DNA of 64,000 nucleotides from Chromohalobacter beijerinckii (GTDB lineage: Bacteria > Pseudomonadota > Gammaproteobacteria > Pseudomonadales > Halomonadaceae). Below are positions 51,200-59,049 of this stretch, piece after piece (position 1 is the stretch's first letter; every line of letters begins with the position of its first letter). The notes under the pieces were generated by a model. The model saw nothing but the letters and a program-made list of their open reading frames with translations. It was not told the DNA's origin and made no database searches. The stretch is from the NCBI RefSeq assembly GCF_023061185.1, contig NZ_JAKGAK010000008.1, positions 51,237-115,236 of the forward strand, read 5' to 3'. Position numbers and translations under genes: made by a program.

Positions 51200-52177
51200 T
51201 CACGAATAGCGTATGCGATGACACAGTGCCGGGCGATCCGCGTCACTCAGTCGTGCCAGAGTGGTGGGCAGATCGAGGAAATCGCTTTCGCCGTCGACCA
51301 AGGCATCGAGACGGGCGTCGCGCAGTAGCGTCAGGGCTAGTTGTAGGCGCTGAGCATGGCTGCGTCGCGCGCGTCGTGCCGGGGAGACACCGCCGACCTG
51401 GCTGGCACGCAGCGTCAACCGCTGCGAGTGGAAAGCTTCGCCGAGGGGCAATGCAACCTCGTCGCGTCCGAACCAGCTCAGCTCGATGATTTCTGCTTCG
51501 TACCCCGCCAGTGCTAGGGCGCTGCGCAGGCCGTGAGGGCTACCGCTGGCGTTGATCACGATATCCTGTTCATCCTCGGCATCGTGCGGGTGGCGAAAGG
51601 GCAAACCCAGCACGGCGGCCAATTCGGCTTTACCGGCATCGATGTCGAGCAGTTGCACACGCACACCGGCCGTTTGTTGGCATAACCAGGCGACCAAGCT
51701 GCCGACCACGCCGGCGCCGATGACGCTGATTCGGTCGCCGACGCGTGGGGCAGCGTCCCACAAGGCGTTGACGGCGGTTTCCATGTTGGCCGCAAGGACC
51801 GCGCGAGTGGCGGGAAGGTCCTCGGGTAGGGGCACGACGGCCTCGATGGGAACGACGTAACGTGTCTGGTGAGGATAGAGACAGAAGATTTCTCGGCCGC
51901 GCCAGGCCACCGGTCCTTCCTCGACCACGCCGACATTGGCATAGCCGTACTTGACCGGGCCGGGAAAGTCGCCTTCCTGAAAAGGCGCGCGCATGCGGGT
52001 GTATTCGCTCTCCGGGATCTTGCCTTGAAACACCAGGCTTTCAGTGCCGCGGCTGACGGCGCTGTAGCGTGTTCTGACCAACAGCTCATTCGTCTGGCGG
52101 GTAGGCAAGGCGTGCTGTCTGATCTCACCGTGCCCCGGTGCCTGTATCCAAAAAGCCTGGGCGTTCGCTGCGTGCAT
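51200..52177 (-). CDS. MDR-superfamily dehydrogenase lacking zinc ligands
   Basis: This 325-residue protein is of the zinc-alcohol-dehydrogenase (MDR) fold: a GroES-like half (VRTRYSAVSRGTESLVF, FPGPVKYGYANVGVVEEG) and a Rossmann half (ISVIGAGVVGSLVAWL, LLDIDAGK). The catalytic-zinc Cys is replaced by Ser in SAVSRGTES, and GHE is replaced by GYA, so classical zinc-alcohol chemistry is unlikely. The same SRGTE and VKYGY pattern is typical of the BchC-like branch. AGGAGG lies six bases before the ATG. It is first in the five-gene operon, 67 bp before the pterin-synthase homologue, and divergent from the CDP-alcohol phosphatidyltransferase gene. Confidence 0.84.
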   Translation of the reverse strand: MHAANAQAFWIQAPGHGEIRQHALPTRQTNELLVRTRYSAVSRGTESLVFQGKIPESEYTRMRAPFQEGDFPGPVKYGYANVGVVEEGPVAWRGREIFCLYPHQTRYVVPIEAVVPLPEDLPATRAVLAANMETAVNALWDAAPRVGDRISVIGAGVVGSLVAWLCQQTAGVRVQLLDIDAGKAELAAVLGLPFRHPHDAEDEQDIVINASGSPHGLRSALALAGYEAEIIELSWFGRDEVALPLGEAFHSQRLTLRASQVGGVSPARRARRSHAQRLQLALTLLRDARLDALVDGESDFLDLPTTLARLSDADRPALCHRIRYS

Positions 52178-52220
52178 GGCAAACCTCCTTCCTTGCCTTG
52201 AGTATCGTCCATGACATCAT

Positions 52221-52243
52221 TCATGTACAGGTATTGTACATGA
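52221..52243. promoter_or_regulatory. 23-bp inverted repeat between the operon and the phosphatidyltransferase gene
   Basis: TCATGTACA-GGTAT-TGTACATGA has 9-bp perfect arms around a 5-bp spacer. It lies 44 bp upstream of the dehydrogenase gene and about 115 bp upstream of the divergent phosphatidyltransferase gene, so one dimeric regulator could control both. Confidence 0.65.
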
Positions 52244-52357
52244 GGGTGTTTTTGTACCATTTTATTTCAAGTATCGAGTGCTATCAGCGTAGTGAAAATC
52301 GCGCTGTTTATTGGGCCTTCTGCCATAGTTAAATGCAGACGTTGGGGAGAAAAGGTC

Positions 52358-53110
52358 ATGCGTGATACATCACGCCACGCCACCGGCCGCAGAGCATCGT
52401 GGGTACATGGAATGCCGGCGGTTATAGAGCTACTGTTGGGCTTGTGCCTGGTGGGGCTGCTGGTGGAAACCCTTCAGTGGCACCTGGCAGCGCCCCCCGG
52501 GCTTGGCTGGACGGTAGGGGGGGTGTATCTGGCGATGGCGGTCATGATCGTATGGGGTTGGCCAGTAGCATTGCGTTGGCTGGGCTGGGCCAATCGCGTG
52601 ACCTTGCTGCGGGGGGCGTTGATCGCACTACTGGCCGGCAGCATGGCGTTTCCTACCTTTATGCAACGTCATACGCTGGAAATGGTAGGGCTGGCATTGC
52701 TGGCCTTGTGCTTGGATGGCCTCGATGGCTGGGTGGCACGACATACGCATTCCACCACTGCCTTCGGCGCCCGGTTTGACATGGAGCTGGATGCCTTCTT
52801 CATAGCAGTGTTGTGCTGCGCACTCGTGGTGCTCGACAAGCTGGGCGGCTGGGTGCTGTTGTGCGGGGCGCTGCGATATGTCTTCGTCGCGGCAGGATAT
52901 GCATGGACATGGTTGCGGCGGCCGTTGCCGTCGAGTTTACGCCGTAAGGTGATTTGCGTGTGGCAGGTGATCAGCCTGCTGGCGGCGTTACTGCCTTGGG
53001 TATCGACCTTCTGGGCCATGTTGAGTGTGGGCCTGGCGCTGATATTGCTGTTGTACTCGTTCATGAGTGATGTCGCGTGGCTATATCGCCGCCGACGCAT
53101 GTGTGTCTGA
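52358..53110 (+). CDS. CDP-alcohol phosphatidyltransferase family membrane protein
   Basis: The 250-residue protein has about six hydrophobic segments and the family catalytic motif D-x2-DG-x2-AR-x8-G-x3-D-x3-D, seen as LDGLDGWVARH followed by FGARFDMELD near residues 119-143. Such enzymes displace CMP from a CDP-linked donor with an alcohol acceptor, forming phospholipid head groups. I chose ATG 52358 (GGGGAG eight bases upstream) over the GTG at 52292. It is divergent from the unknown-product operon and shares its regulatory region, so the product may be attached to lipid. It could instead be an independent phospholipid gene. Confidence 0.8.
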   Translation: MRDTSRHATGRRASWVHGMPAVIELLLGLCLVGLLVETLQWHLAAPPGLGWTVGGVYLAMAVMIVWGWPVALRWLGWANRVTLLRGALIALLAGSMAFPTFMQRHTLEMVGLALLALCLDGLDGWVARHTHSTTAFGARFDMELDAFFIAVLCCALVVLDKLGGWVLLCGALRYVFVAAGYAWTWLRRPLPSSLRRKVICVWQVISLLAALLPWVSTFWAMLSVGLALILLLYSFMSDVAWLYRRRRMCV

Positions 53111-53195
53111 CATTGAGCTCACGCTCTCGGAGAGGTCAGGGGGCTTAAGCGACGGCTAAATGTCATTATTCAGCTTATATGCTTGATTGGCCCAT

Positions 53196-54008
53196 CTAGT
53201 GATGTTCTTCAAGATGATTCAAGTGGTTGATGAATTGCGTGAAGATTTCGGCCTGGGTGGAGGTATTCAATCGTGCATGGATATTCTTGCGGTGCACCTT
53301 TACTGTGCCGACGCTGATTTTTAGGTGGTCGGCAATCGCTTGGGAAGAAAAACCCCGCAGGATGAGGTCGGTAATTTCCCGTTCACGCTGAGTCAGCACG
53401 CCACTGGCGAAAGTGCGCAGCGCGCGCTTCATGGGGCCGTCGGAACGGCCGTATTGCAGGAACTCGTCGGACTGGGTCTGCCAGAACTGTCGCATGAGCG
53501 CACTGATGACCGGGTGGAACTCTTGCAGGGCATTCAACTCGGTGCGCGAAATGCTTTCCAGCGAGGCTTTGCGCCCGAGCGTGATGGCGCAGGTCACTTC
53601 GTCATCGAGACGGATCAATAGATTGATCTCATCCACCAGCCCGAAGTTCTGGTAGCAGGTTTGATAGTACTCAGTGTTCTTGAATGAGTCCGGCATGATG
53701 TCGGCCAGTCGCACGATGCCGGGGGAGGCAGTGTCCTTGATGGCGTGGAACAGCGGGTCGAGGACATAGGCATGATTGATGTACTGGCGCAGGGTGTCGC
53801 TCTGCTCCGCCGGATCGGAAGGATGGACGAGAATCGGTCGCAGCGATTTCTTGTAGGTCAGTAGCAAAATCGTGTCGAAGAAACACAGAGTCGAAAGGAA
53901 GGTCTCCAGCATCGCCGGAAAACTGCGCAGTCGCTGATGCTCGATGAGTACGGCCAAGTTTTTCTGCCAACTCTCATTGGTCTGTATCTGAGTGACGCGA
54001 TCTCTCAT
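53196..54008 (-). CDS. LuxR-type regulator of the polyamine region (1)
   Basis: The 270-residue protein has an N-terminal sensor-like domain (about 1-185) without known phosphorylation or homoserine-lactone motifs, and a C-terminal LuxR helix-turn-helix LTQREREITDLILRGFSSQAIADHLKISVGTVKVHRKNIHARL (about 203-250). ATG 54008 has AAGGA upstream; a TTG start at 54062 is less likely. It is divergent from the gamma-glutamylpolyamine synthetase-like gene and is clearly related to the LuxR gene at 63498. It probably controls the intervening agmatine/putrescine genes; direction of control is unknown. Confidence 0.85.
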   Translation of the reverse strand: MRDRVTQIQTNESWQKNLAVLIEHQRLRSFPAMLETFLSTLCFFDTILLLTYKKSLRPILVHPSDPAEQSDTLRQYINHAYVLDPLFHAIKDTASPGIVRLADIMPDSFKNTEYYQTCYQNFGLVDEINLLIRLDDEVTCAITLGRKASLESISRTELNALQEFHPVISALMRQFWQTQSDEFLQYGRSDGPMKRALRTFASGVLTQREREITDLILRGFSSQAIADHLKISVGTVKVHRKNIHARLNTSTQAEIFTQFINHLNHLEEHH

Positions 54009-54150
54009 CGCTTGTCCTTGCTCTTGTACGCGGCTGCAGGGTGTTATCGTGAATTCCTCCAAGGCTAAGCTAGATGGTGGGCCGGCACCAGCCCGGCGCG
54101 CCTTCGGGTCATGCGACAGGCAGACATAAATGACGTCTTCTCCCGACCGG

Positions 54151-54167
54151 ATACCCCTGGGGTGATA
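54151..54167. promoter_or_regulatory. Shared motif ATACCCCT-N5-GATA upstream of the polyamine synthetase gene
   Basis: ATACCCCT-GGGGT-GATA recurs in inverted orientation at 60563-60579 as TATC-CTGAT-AGGGGTAT, before other genes of the same region. It contains the palindrome ACCCCTGGGGT. It is a candidate operator for the LuxR regulators. Confidence 0.5.
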
Positions 54168-54235
54168 GATACACCACTATCTGGATGGGATATCTTGATG
54201 CTCTGATTTTCGAAAAGCATTCAAGAGCCACGCGT

Positions 54236-55585
54236 ATGACGACGAATAACAAACAGGACAAGGCCCGCGATCTGGACCTCTTCATCACGGATTTGAACGG
54301 GAATTTACGCGGCAAGCGCCTGCCTGCAAGCGGTTTGAAAAAGCTCCACAAGGAAGGGGTCAAACTGCCGCGTTCGGTGGTGGGCTTTGATTTCTGGGGC
54401 GCCGATGTTCTGGACAATGGCCTGGTATTCGAGACCGGTGACAGTGATGGTGTCTGCATGCCTGTCAGCCAAGAGCCAAGTCCTGTGCCCTGGTCGGAAG
54501 CGCCGCGTGACCAGATGCTGGCGATGATGTTCAATCCCGATGGCACGCCCTTCGAAGCCGATCCTCGGCAGGTGCTAAAGCGCATGGTGGATCGCTTCGC
54601 CGAAAAGGGGCTGACACCGGTGATGGCCACCGAGCTTGAGTTCTATCTGATGGATGCCGAGTCGGAAAGCATTCAGCGTCCGATACCGCCGGCACTGGCC
54701 GATGGCAAAGGACGCCGTCTCGCCAATGCGGAAGGTTATTCCGTGGAGGAAATGGACGGCTTCGAGGCCTTCTTCGCGGATATCCGTGAGGCCTGCCAGG
54801 GGCAGGGGATCGACGCCGACACCATCATTGCCGAGATGGGCCCGGGGCAGTTCGAGGTGAACCTCAACCACGTGTCCGATCCGCTGAATGCGGGCGATCA
54901 GGCGATTCTCTTCAAGCGGCTCGTGCGTGGTGTTTCCCGCCGCCACGGCTATTCGGCGACCTTCATGGCCAAGCCTTACGTCGAGGAAAGCGGCAACGGC
55001 TTTCACACGCATTTCAGCCTGCTCGACCGCGACGGTCACAATGTGTTCGATGACGGCACCGAGCAGGGCAGTGATCTACTGCGCCACGCCATCGCCGGGC
55101 TGGTGCAGTTGATGCCGGAGAGCATGCTGGTGTTCGCGCCGCATCTGAATTCCTATCGTCGCTTCATGTCGGGCGCTCATGCACCGACGCATGCTAGCTG
55201 GGGCTACGAGAACAGGACGGTGGCCTTGCGTGTGCCGGAAAGCCCCAACCTTGCACGTCGTATCGAGCACCGAGTGGCGGGGGCCGATGCCAATCCATAT
55301 CTGGTGCTGGCGTCGGTTCTCGCCGGTGCATTGTATGGTATGGAAAACGCACTCGAGCCGGATGCCCCGGTGGAAGGTGATGCCTACGCCGACGAGAGTC
55401 CTCAATATCCGTTGCCTTGCGAGTGGCAGGATGCGATCACTCGCTTCGAGCAGAGCGAGAAACTGAGTGAATACCTGGGCGAAGAGTTCGTGCGTGTCTA
55501 CGCGCACGCCAAGCGGCAGGAGCGCCGTCGCCTGAACAAGCGCATCTCCGATGTTGAATACGAGGCCTATCTGGGGTTGCTCTGA
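54236..55585 (+). CDS. puuA: Gamma-glutamylputrescine synthetase-like enzyme (glutamine-synthetase family)
   Basis: The 449-residue protein is of the GS superfamily. It has an N-terminal beta-grasp domain (DLDLFITDLNGNLRGKRLPA), metal ligands in MATELEFYLMD and EMGPGQFEVNLNHV, the His-containing NGFHTHFSLLD, and the ATP/ammonium-site region with FMSGAHAPTHASWGYENRTVALRVP. Such enzymes use ATP to attach glutamate through its gamma-carboxyl to putrescine or related amines. The ATG at 54236 matches the start of homologues; an ATG at 54185 is in frame without a ribosome-binding site. The following gamma-glutamyl hydrolase-type gene and the agmatine/putrescine genes support the role; spermidine or other amines are possible substrates. 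Confidence 0.85.
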   Translation: MTTNNKQDKARDLDLFITDLNGNLRGKRLPASGLKKLHKEGVKLPRSVVGFDFWGADVLDNGLVFETGDSDGVCMPVSQEPSPVPWSEAPRDQMLAMMFNPDGTPFEADPRQVLKRMVDRFAEKGLTPVMATELEFYLMDAESESIQRPIPPALADGKGRRLANAEGYSVEEMDGFEAFFADIREACQGQGIDADTIIAEMGPGQFEVNLNHVSDPLNAGDQAILFKRLVRGVSRRHGYSATFMAKPYVEESGNGFHTHFSLLDRDGHNVFDDGTEQGSDLLRHAIAGLVQLMPESMLVFAPHLNSYRRFMSGAHAPTHASWGYENRTVALRVPESPNLARRIEHRVAGADANPYLVLASVLAGALYGMENALEPDAPVEGDAYADESPQYPLPCEWQDAITRFEQSEKLSEYLGEEFVRVYAHAKRQERRRLNKRISDVEYEAYLGLL

Positions 55586-55639
55586 TCCTGGCCAGGCCCT
55601 GAATACATGCACGGCGCGGCCGTGAGCGAGGAATCAGTC

Positions 55640-56371
55640 ATGACGCTGAAAATCGGCATACTGGCCACCGGCACGACGCCGGACAACCTGATCGAAACGT
55701 ATGGTTCCTACGCCGACATGTTCGTTAATTTGTTCGGTCAAGCCGGTTATGACTTTACCTTCACGACCTTCGATGTCCGAGACGATGTTTTTCCCGAATC
55801 AGCCGATGCTTGTGATGCCTGGATCATCACCGGCTCGAAGTTCAGTGTCTGCGACAAGACGCCCTGGATGGCACGGTTGAAAGAACTGATTCTGGAAATC
55901 TATGACACCGGCCGTCCGATCGTGGGCATTTGCTTCGGCCACCAGATCGTGGCGGAAGCCTTCGGTGCCGACGTCGATCGATATCCGCAAGGCTGGGGCG
56001 TGGGACTGCACACCTATCAACTGGAAAAGAGCGTAACGGAACTGAGCGCTCTGGATGGACGATTCACGCTGAATGCCGTGCATCAGGATCAGGTGCTTAG
56101 CAAGCCGAAGCAGGCTGAGGTCATCGCTTCTTCGTCGTTCTGCCCGTTTGCGGCCCTCCAGTACGACGACCGCATCCTGACCCTTCAGGCGCACCCAGAG
56201 TTCAACGTGGCATTCGAAACGCGGTTGCTTCAGTCACGTCGTGACGCTCCGATTCCGTCGACCGCGACCGACTCAGCGCTGGTCGAACTCAATGAAGCGT
56301 CTGCGCAGACGGATTCACTGCAGGTCGCCCACTGGATGGCCGAGTTTCTGCTGCAGGATCGACCTCGTTAG
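55640..56371 (+). CDS. Class-I glutamine amidotransferase (GMP-synthase-like) in the polyamine region
   Basis: The 243-residue protein has catalytic Cys in VGICFGHQIVAEAFG, preceded by ITGSKFSVCDKTPWM, and the His-x-Glu in TLQAHPEFNVAFETRL. It resembles the GuaA-type amidotransferase domain rather than PuuD, but like PuuD it directly follows a gamma-glutamylpolyamine synthetase-like gene (54 bp). It probably hydrolyses the gamma-glutamyl intermediate, for example gamma-glutamyl-GABA, releasing glutamate. GAGGAA lies just upstream of the ATG at 55640. Confidence 0.82.
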   Translation: MTLKIGILATGTTPDNLIETYGSYADMFVNLFGQAGYDFTFTTFDVRDDVFPESADACDAWIITGSKFSVCDKTPWMARLKELILEIYDTGRPIVGICFGHQIVAEAFGADVDRYPQGWGVGLHTYQLEKSVTELSALDGRFTLNAVHQDQVLSKPKQAEVIASSSFCPFAALQYDDRILTLQAHPEFNVAFETRLLQSRRDAPIPSTATDSALVELNEASAQTDSLQVAHWMAEFLLQDRPR

Positions 56372-56442
56372 GCGTGCCTACGCGTTGTCTGGAAAATGCC
56401 GGTGCTTGCCCATACAGCGCTTGATGTAGCCATTCGAGATCA

Positions 56443-56471
56443 ATCGGGCCATATCGCGATAATAGCCCGAT
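56443..56471. repeat. Inverted repeat between convergent amidotransferase and aguA genes
   Basis: ATCGGGC (56443-56449) and GCCCGAT (56465-56471) enclose the smaller palindrome TATCGCGATA. It lies between two convergent genes and may act as a terminator, though there is no U-tract. Confidence 0.45.
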
Positions 56472-56494
56472 GATCCCGAAAGCCCATGCAACGC

Positions 56495-57607
56495 TCAGAC
56501 ACGCGGCTGCTGCTGGGTGATGCAGTGGATGTTGCCGCCGCCGAGCAGGATCTCGCGGGCATCGACGGCGACCACCCGGCGGTCTGGAAACAAGTTCTCG
56601 AGAATGGCTCGTGCCTCGTCGTCGTAGGCCGGGTCGAGTCTGGGTATCACCACCACCGAATTGCCAATGTAGAAATTGACGTAGGAGGCGGCCATGCGGT
56701 CGCCCGGTTGCCGTGGGCGCGAACTGCTCAGCCGGTCGACGCCGCTGGCTTCGGTCTCGGCGATGGTCAACGGGCCGGGCATCGGTAGCTTGTGCACGGT
56801 AAGCCGCCGTCCCCTGGCATCGGTGGCCGCCTCGAGAATTCCCAAGGCCTCGCGGGAGATGGCATGTTGCGGGTCGCTATCGTCAGCGGTCCAGGACAAC
56901 GCCACTTCGCCGGGGGCGACGAAGCAGCATAGATTGTCGACGTGGCCGTCGGTCTCGTCCTGGAAACAGCCCCGCGGCAGCCAGATGATCTTTTCGACAC
57001 CCAGGTAGGCGCACAACAGTCGTTCGATCTCGGGCTTGTCGAGATCGGGGTTGCGGTTGGGATTGAGCAGGCACTCCTCGGTGGTGATCAGGGTGCCCTC
57101 GCCATCGACGTGGATGGCGCCCCCTTCGACCACCAGCGGGGTGATGAAGCGTTCGATACCGAGTACCTCGGCGATCTTCTGGCGGATGCGACGATCCTTG
57201 TCCCAGGGAAAGTAGAGGCCACCGTTGAGCCCACCCCAGGCGTTGAATTCCCAGTCGACCATGGCCAAGCGACCATCCGGATGGGTCAGGAAGGTCGGCC
57301 CGACATCGCGCATCCAGGCGTCGTTGCTGGAAAGCTCGATCACTCGGATGTGGCTCGGCAACTGGTTGCGGGCGTTCTCGTATTGATCGTCGTTGACGCC
57401 GACGAATACCGTCTCGCTCTCGGCGATCGCACGGGCCACGGCGACGAACGCCGCCTGGGCCGGCTTGGCCCCATAGCGCCAGTTGTCGGGACGCTGTGGC
57501 CAGAGCATCCAGCAGGCGTCGTGCGGGGCGAACTCGGCGGGCATGCGAAACCCGCGTTCTGCCGGCGTGGCGGTGCGACGCTCAGTCGCGATGTTTGTGT
57601 CGTTCAT
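56495..57607 (-). CDS. aguA: Agmatine deiminase
   Basis: The 370-residue protein of the guanidino-group-modifying superfamily shows the agmatine deiminase segments FRMPAEFAPHDACWMLWPQRPDNWR, SSNDAWMRDVGPTF, VDWEFNAWGGLNGGLYFPWDKD, ETDGHVDNLCCFV (catalytic His) and the C-terminal catalytic Cys in LLGGGNIHCITQQQP. It hydrolyses agmatine to N-carbamoylputrescine and ammonia. ATG 57607 has GAGG upstream. It lies 8 bp after the NhaC-type transporter gene and forms an operon with it. Confidence 0.96.
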   Translation of the reverse strand: MNDTNIATERRTATPAERGFRMPAEFAPHDACWMLWPQRPDNWRYGAKPAQAAFVAVARAIAESETVFVGVNDDQYENARNQLPSHIRVIELSSNDAWMRDVGPTFLTHPDGRLAMVDWEFNAWGGLNGGLYFPWDKDRRIRQKIAEVLGIERFITPLVVEGGAIHVDGEGTLITTEECLLNPNRNPDLDKPEIERLLCAYLGVEKIIWLPRGCFQDETDGHVDNLCCFVAPGEVALSWTADDSDPQHAISREALGILEAATDARGRRLTVHKLPMPGPLTIAETEASGVDRLSSSRPRQPGDRMAASYVNFYIGNSVVVIPRLDPAYDDEARAILENLFPDRRVVAVDAREILLGGGNIHCITQQQPRV

Positions 57608-57615
57608 GACGAACC

Positions 57616-58962
57616 TCAAAGATAGCCTGCTGCCAGAAATACCAGCGTGGCAAGGAAGGCGGCAATAAGCGCATAGGGAAGCTGAGTCAGGGCATGGGCC
57701 ATGGGCGTGCAGCCGCTACCCTGGGCCGATAGCACCGTGGAGTCGCCGTAGAAACAGGCGTGGCTGCCGAAGGCACTGGCCGAGATCAATGCGCCGATCA
57801 CCAGTGGCATCTCGGCGTGGACGCTGCTCGCCAGCGGTAGAACGATCGGCATCGCTACGGCGAATAGTCCCCAGAACGAGCCGGTGGCAAAGGCCAGGAA
57901 CGCCATCGTGACGAAGCTCACTGCCGGCAACAACTGAGCCGTCATCAGCGGTTGCAGCGTCTGGATCACGTATTCGGTGAGTCCCAGACCATCGTTGACT
58001 TCCTTGAGCGTGAAGCCGGCGACCAGCGTGCCCAACGGCATGAGCATCGACTTGAAGCCATCGAGCGCGGTATCGAAGGTGGCGTGAAAGCTCATCAGGC
58101 GCTGGCTGAAGATCAGTACCAGTGTCACGGCCAGGGCCACGATCACGCCGCGCAGTATGTCGATATCGAAATACCAGGTGAAGAAGATCAGGCTGGCGAT
58201 GGGCAGCAGAAAATTGAGTAGGTGGGGGCGTCGCTGGCCTTCGTCCTCGACCTCCAAGGCGTTTTCCTCGGCGCCGTCGGGCATCACTTGACCGCCGCTG
58301 GCACGCAGTTCGGCCGTCTTCATGGGGCCGATGGCGGGGATCCACCCCATCGCGACCAGCGGGACCACCGCGGCGGCAATCCAGGCGTAGAACATGTAGG
58401 GAATCGCCTCGATATAAAGTCCCATGCCACTGCCGGTCACATTGTTTTCCTCGAGCAGTCCGGCGAAGAACACGGCCCAGGTCGAGAAGGGGACCAGGAT
58501 GCAGATCGGCGCGGCGGTCGAGTCGACGATGTAGGCGAGCATCTCTCGCGAAACCTTGAAGCGGTCGGTGATTTTCTTCATCGAGGCGCTGATCGCCAGG
58601 GCGTTGAGGTAGTCGTCGACGAAGATGGCCAGGCCGAGGAGCCAGGTGGTCAGCAGCCCCTGACGCCGGCCATGGATGCGGCGGGTCATGACGTCGCCGA
58701 AGGCTAGCACGCCGCCGGTACGCACCAGTAGCGCGATCAGGCTGCCGAATAACCCACAGACCAGGATGATCCAGGTCACGGTGTCGTTGCCGAGCACCGT
58801 GAGCAACGTGTCGGAAGCCTGGTTCACCACGCTTGTCGGATCGATCATCAACATGCCAACCAGCGCGCCGGTCATCAGTGATTCGATGGTGCGGCGGGTG
58901 ACGATGGCCATGATCAGCACAATCAGGGTGGGAAACAGGCTCCAGAGTCCGTAAGTGTCCAT
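57616..58962 (-). CDS. NhaC-family Na+/H+ antiporter-like transporter
   Basis: The 448-residue inner-membrane protein has about 11 transmembrane segments. Family features include TRRTIESLMTGALVGML, LGLAIFVDDYLNALAISASMKKITD, IVDSTAAPICILVPFSTWAVFFAG, and LISASAFGSHACFYGDSTVLSAQGSGC. NhaC-type proteins exchange Na+ for H+, but members next to catabolic genes often carry an organic substrate instead. It is upstream of and co-transcribed with agmatine deiminase, so agmatine or putrescine uptake or exchange is plausible; plain sodium/proton exchange in a halophile is the alternative. Confidence 0.83.
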   Translation of the reverse strand: MDTYGLWSLFPTLIVLIMAIVTRRTIESLMTGALVGMLMIDPTSVVNQASDTLLTVLGNDTVTWIILVCGLFGSLIALLVRTGGVLAFGDVMTRRIHGRRQGLLTTWLLGLAIFVDDYLNALAISASMKKITDRFKVSREMLAYIVDSTAAPICILVPFSTWAVFFAGLLEENNVTGSGMGLYIEAIPYMFYAWIAAAVVPLVAMGWIPAIGPMKTAELRASGGQVMPDGAEENALEVEDEGQRRPHLLNFLLPIASLIFFTWYFDIDILRGVIVALAVTLVLIFSQRLMSFHATFDTALDGFKSMLMPLGTLVAGFTLKEVNDGLGLTEYVIQTLQPLMTAQLLPAVSFVTMAFLAFATGSFWGLFAVAMPIVLPLASSVHAEMPLVIGALISASAFGSHACFYGDSTVLSAQGSGCTPMAHALTQLPYALIAAFLATLVFLAAGYL

Positions 58963-59049
58963 GTAGTACTCTTTTGTGATTGTGGTCTCGGGGGTTGGGC
59001 CCGTGGATGGACCTCGGATGCTTCCATTGGGCAGATCGAGAAGGCGCTT

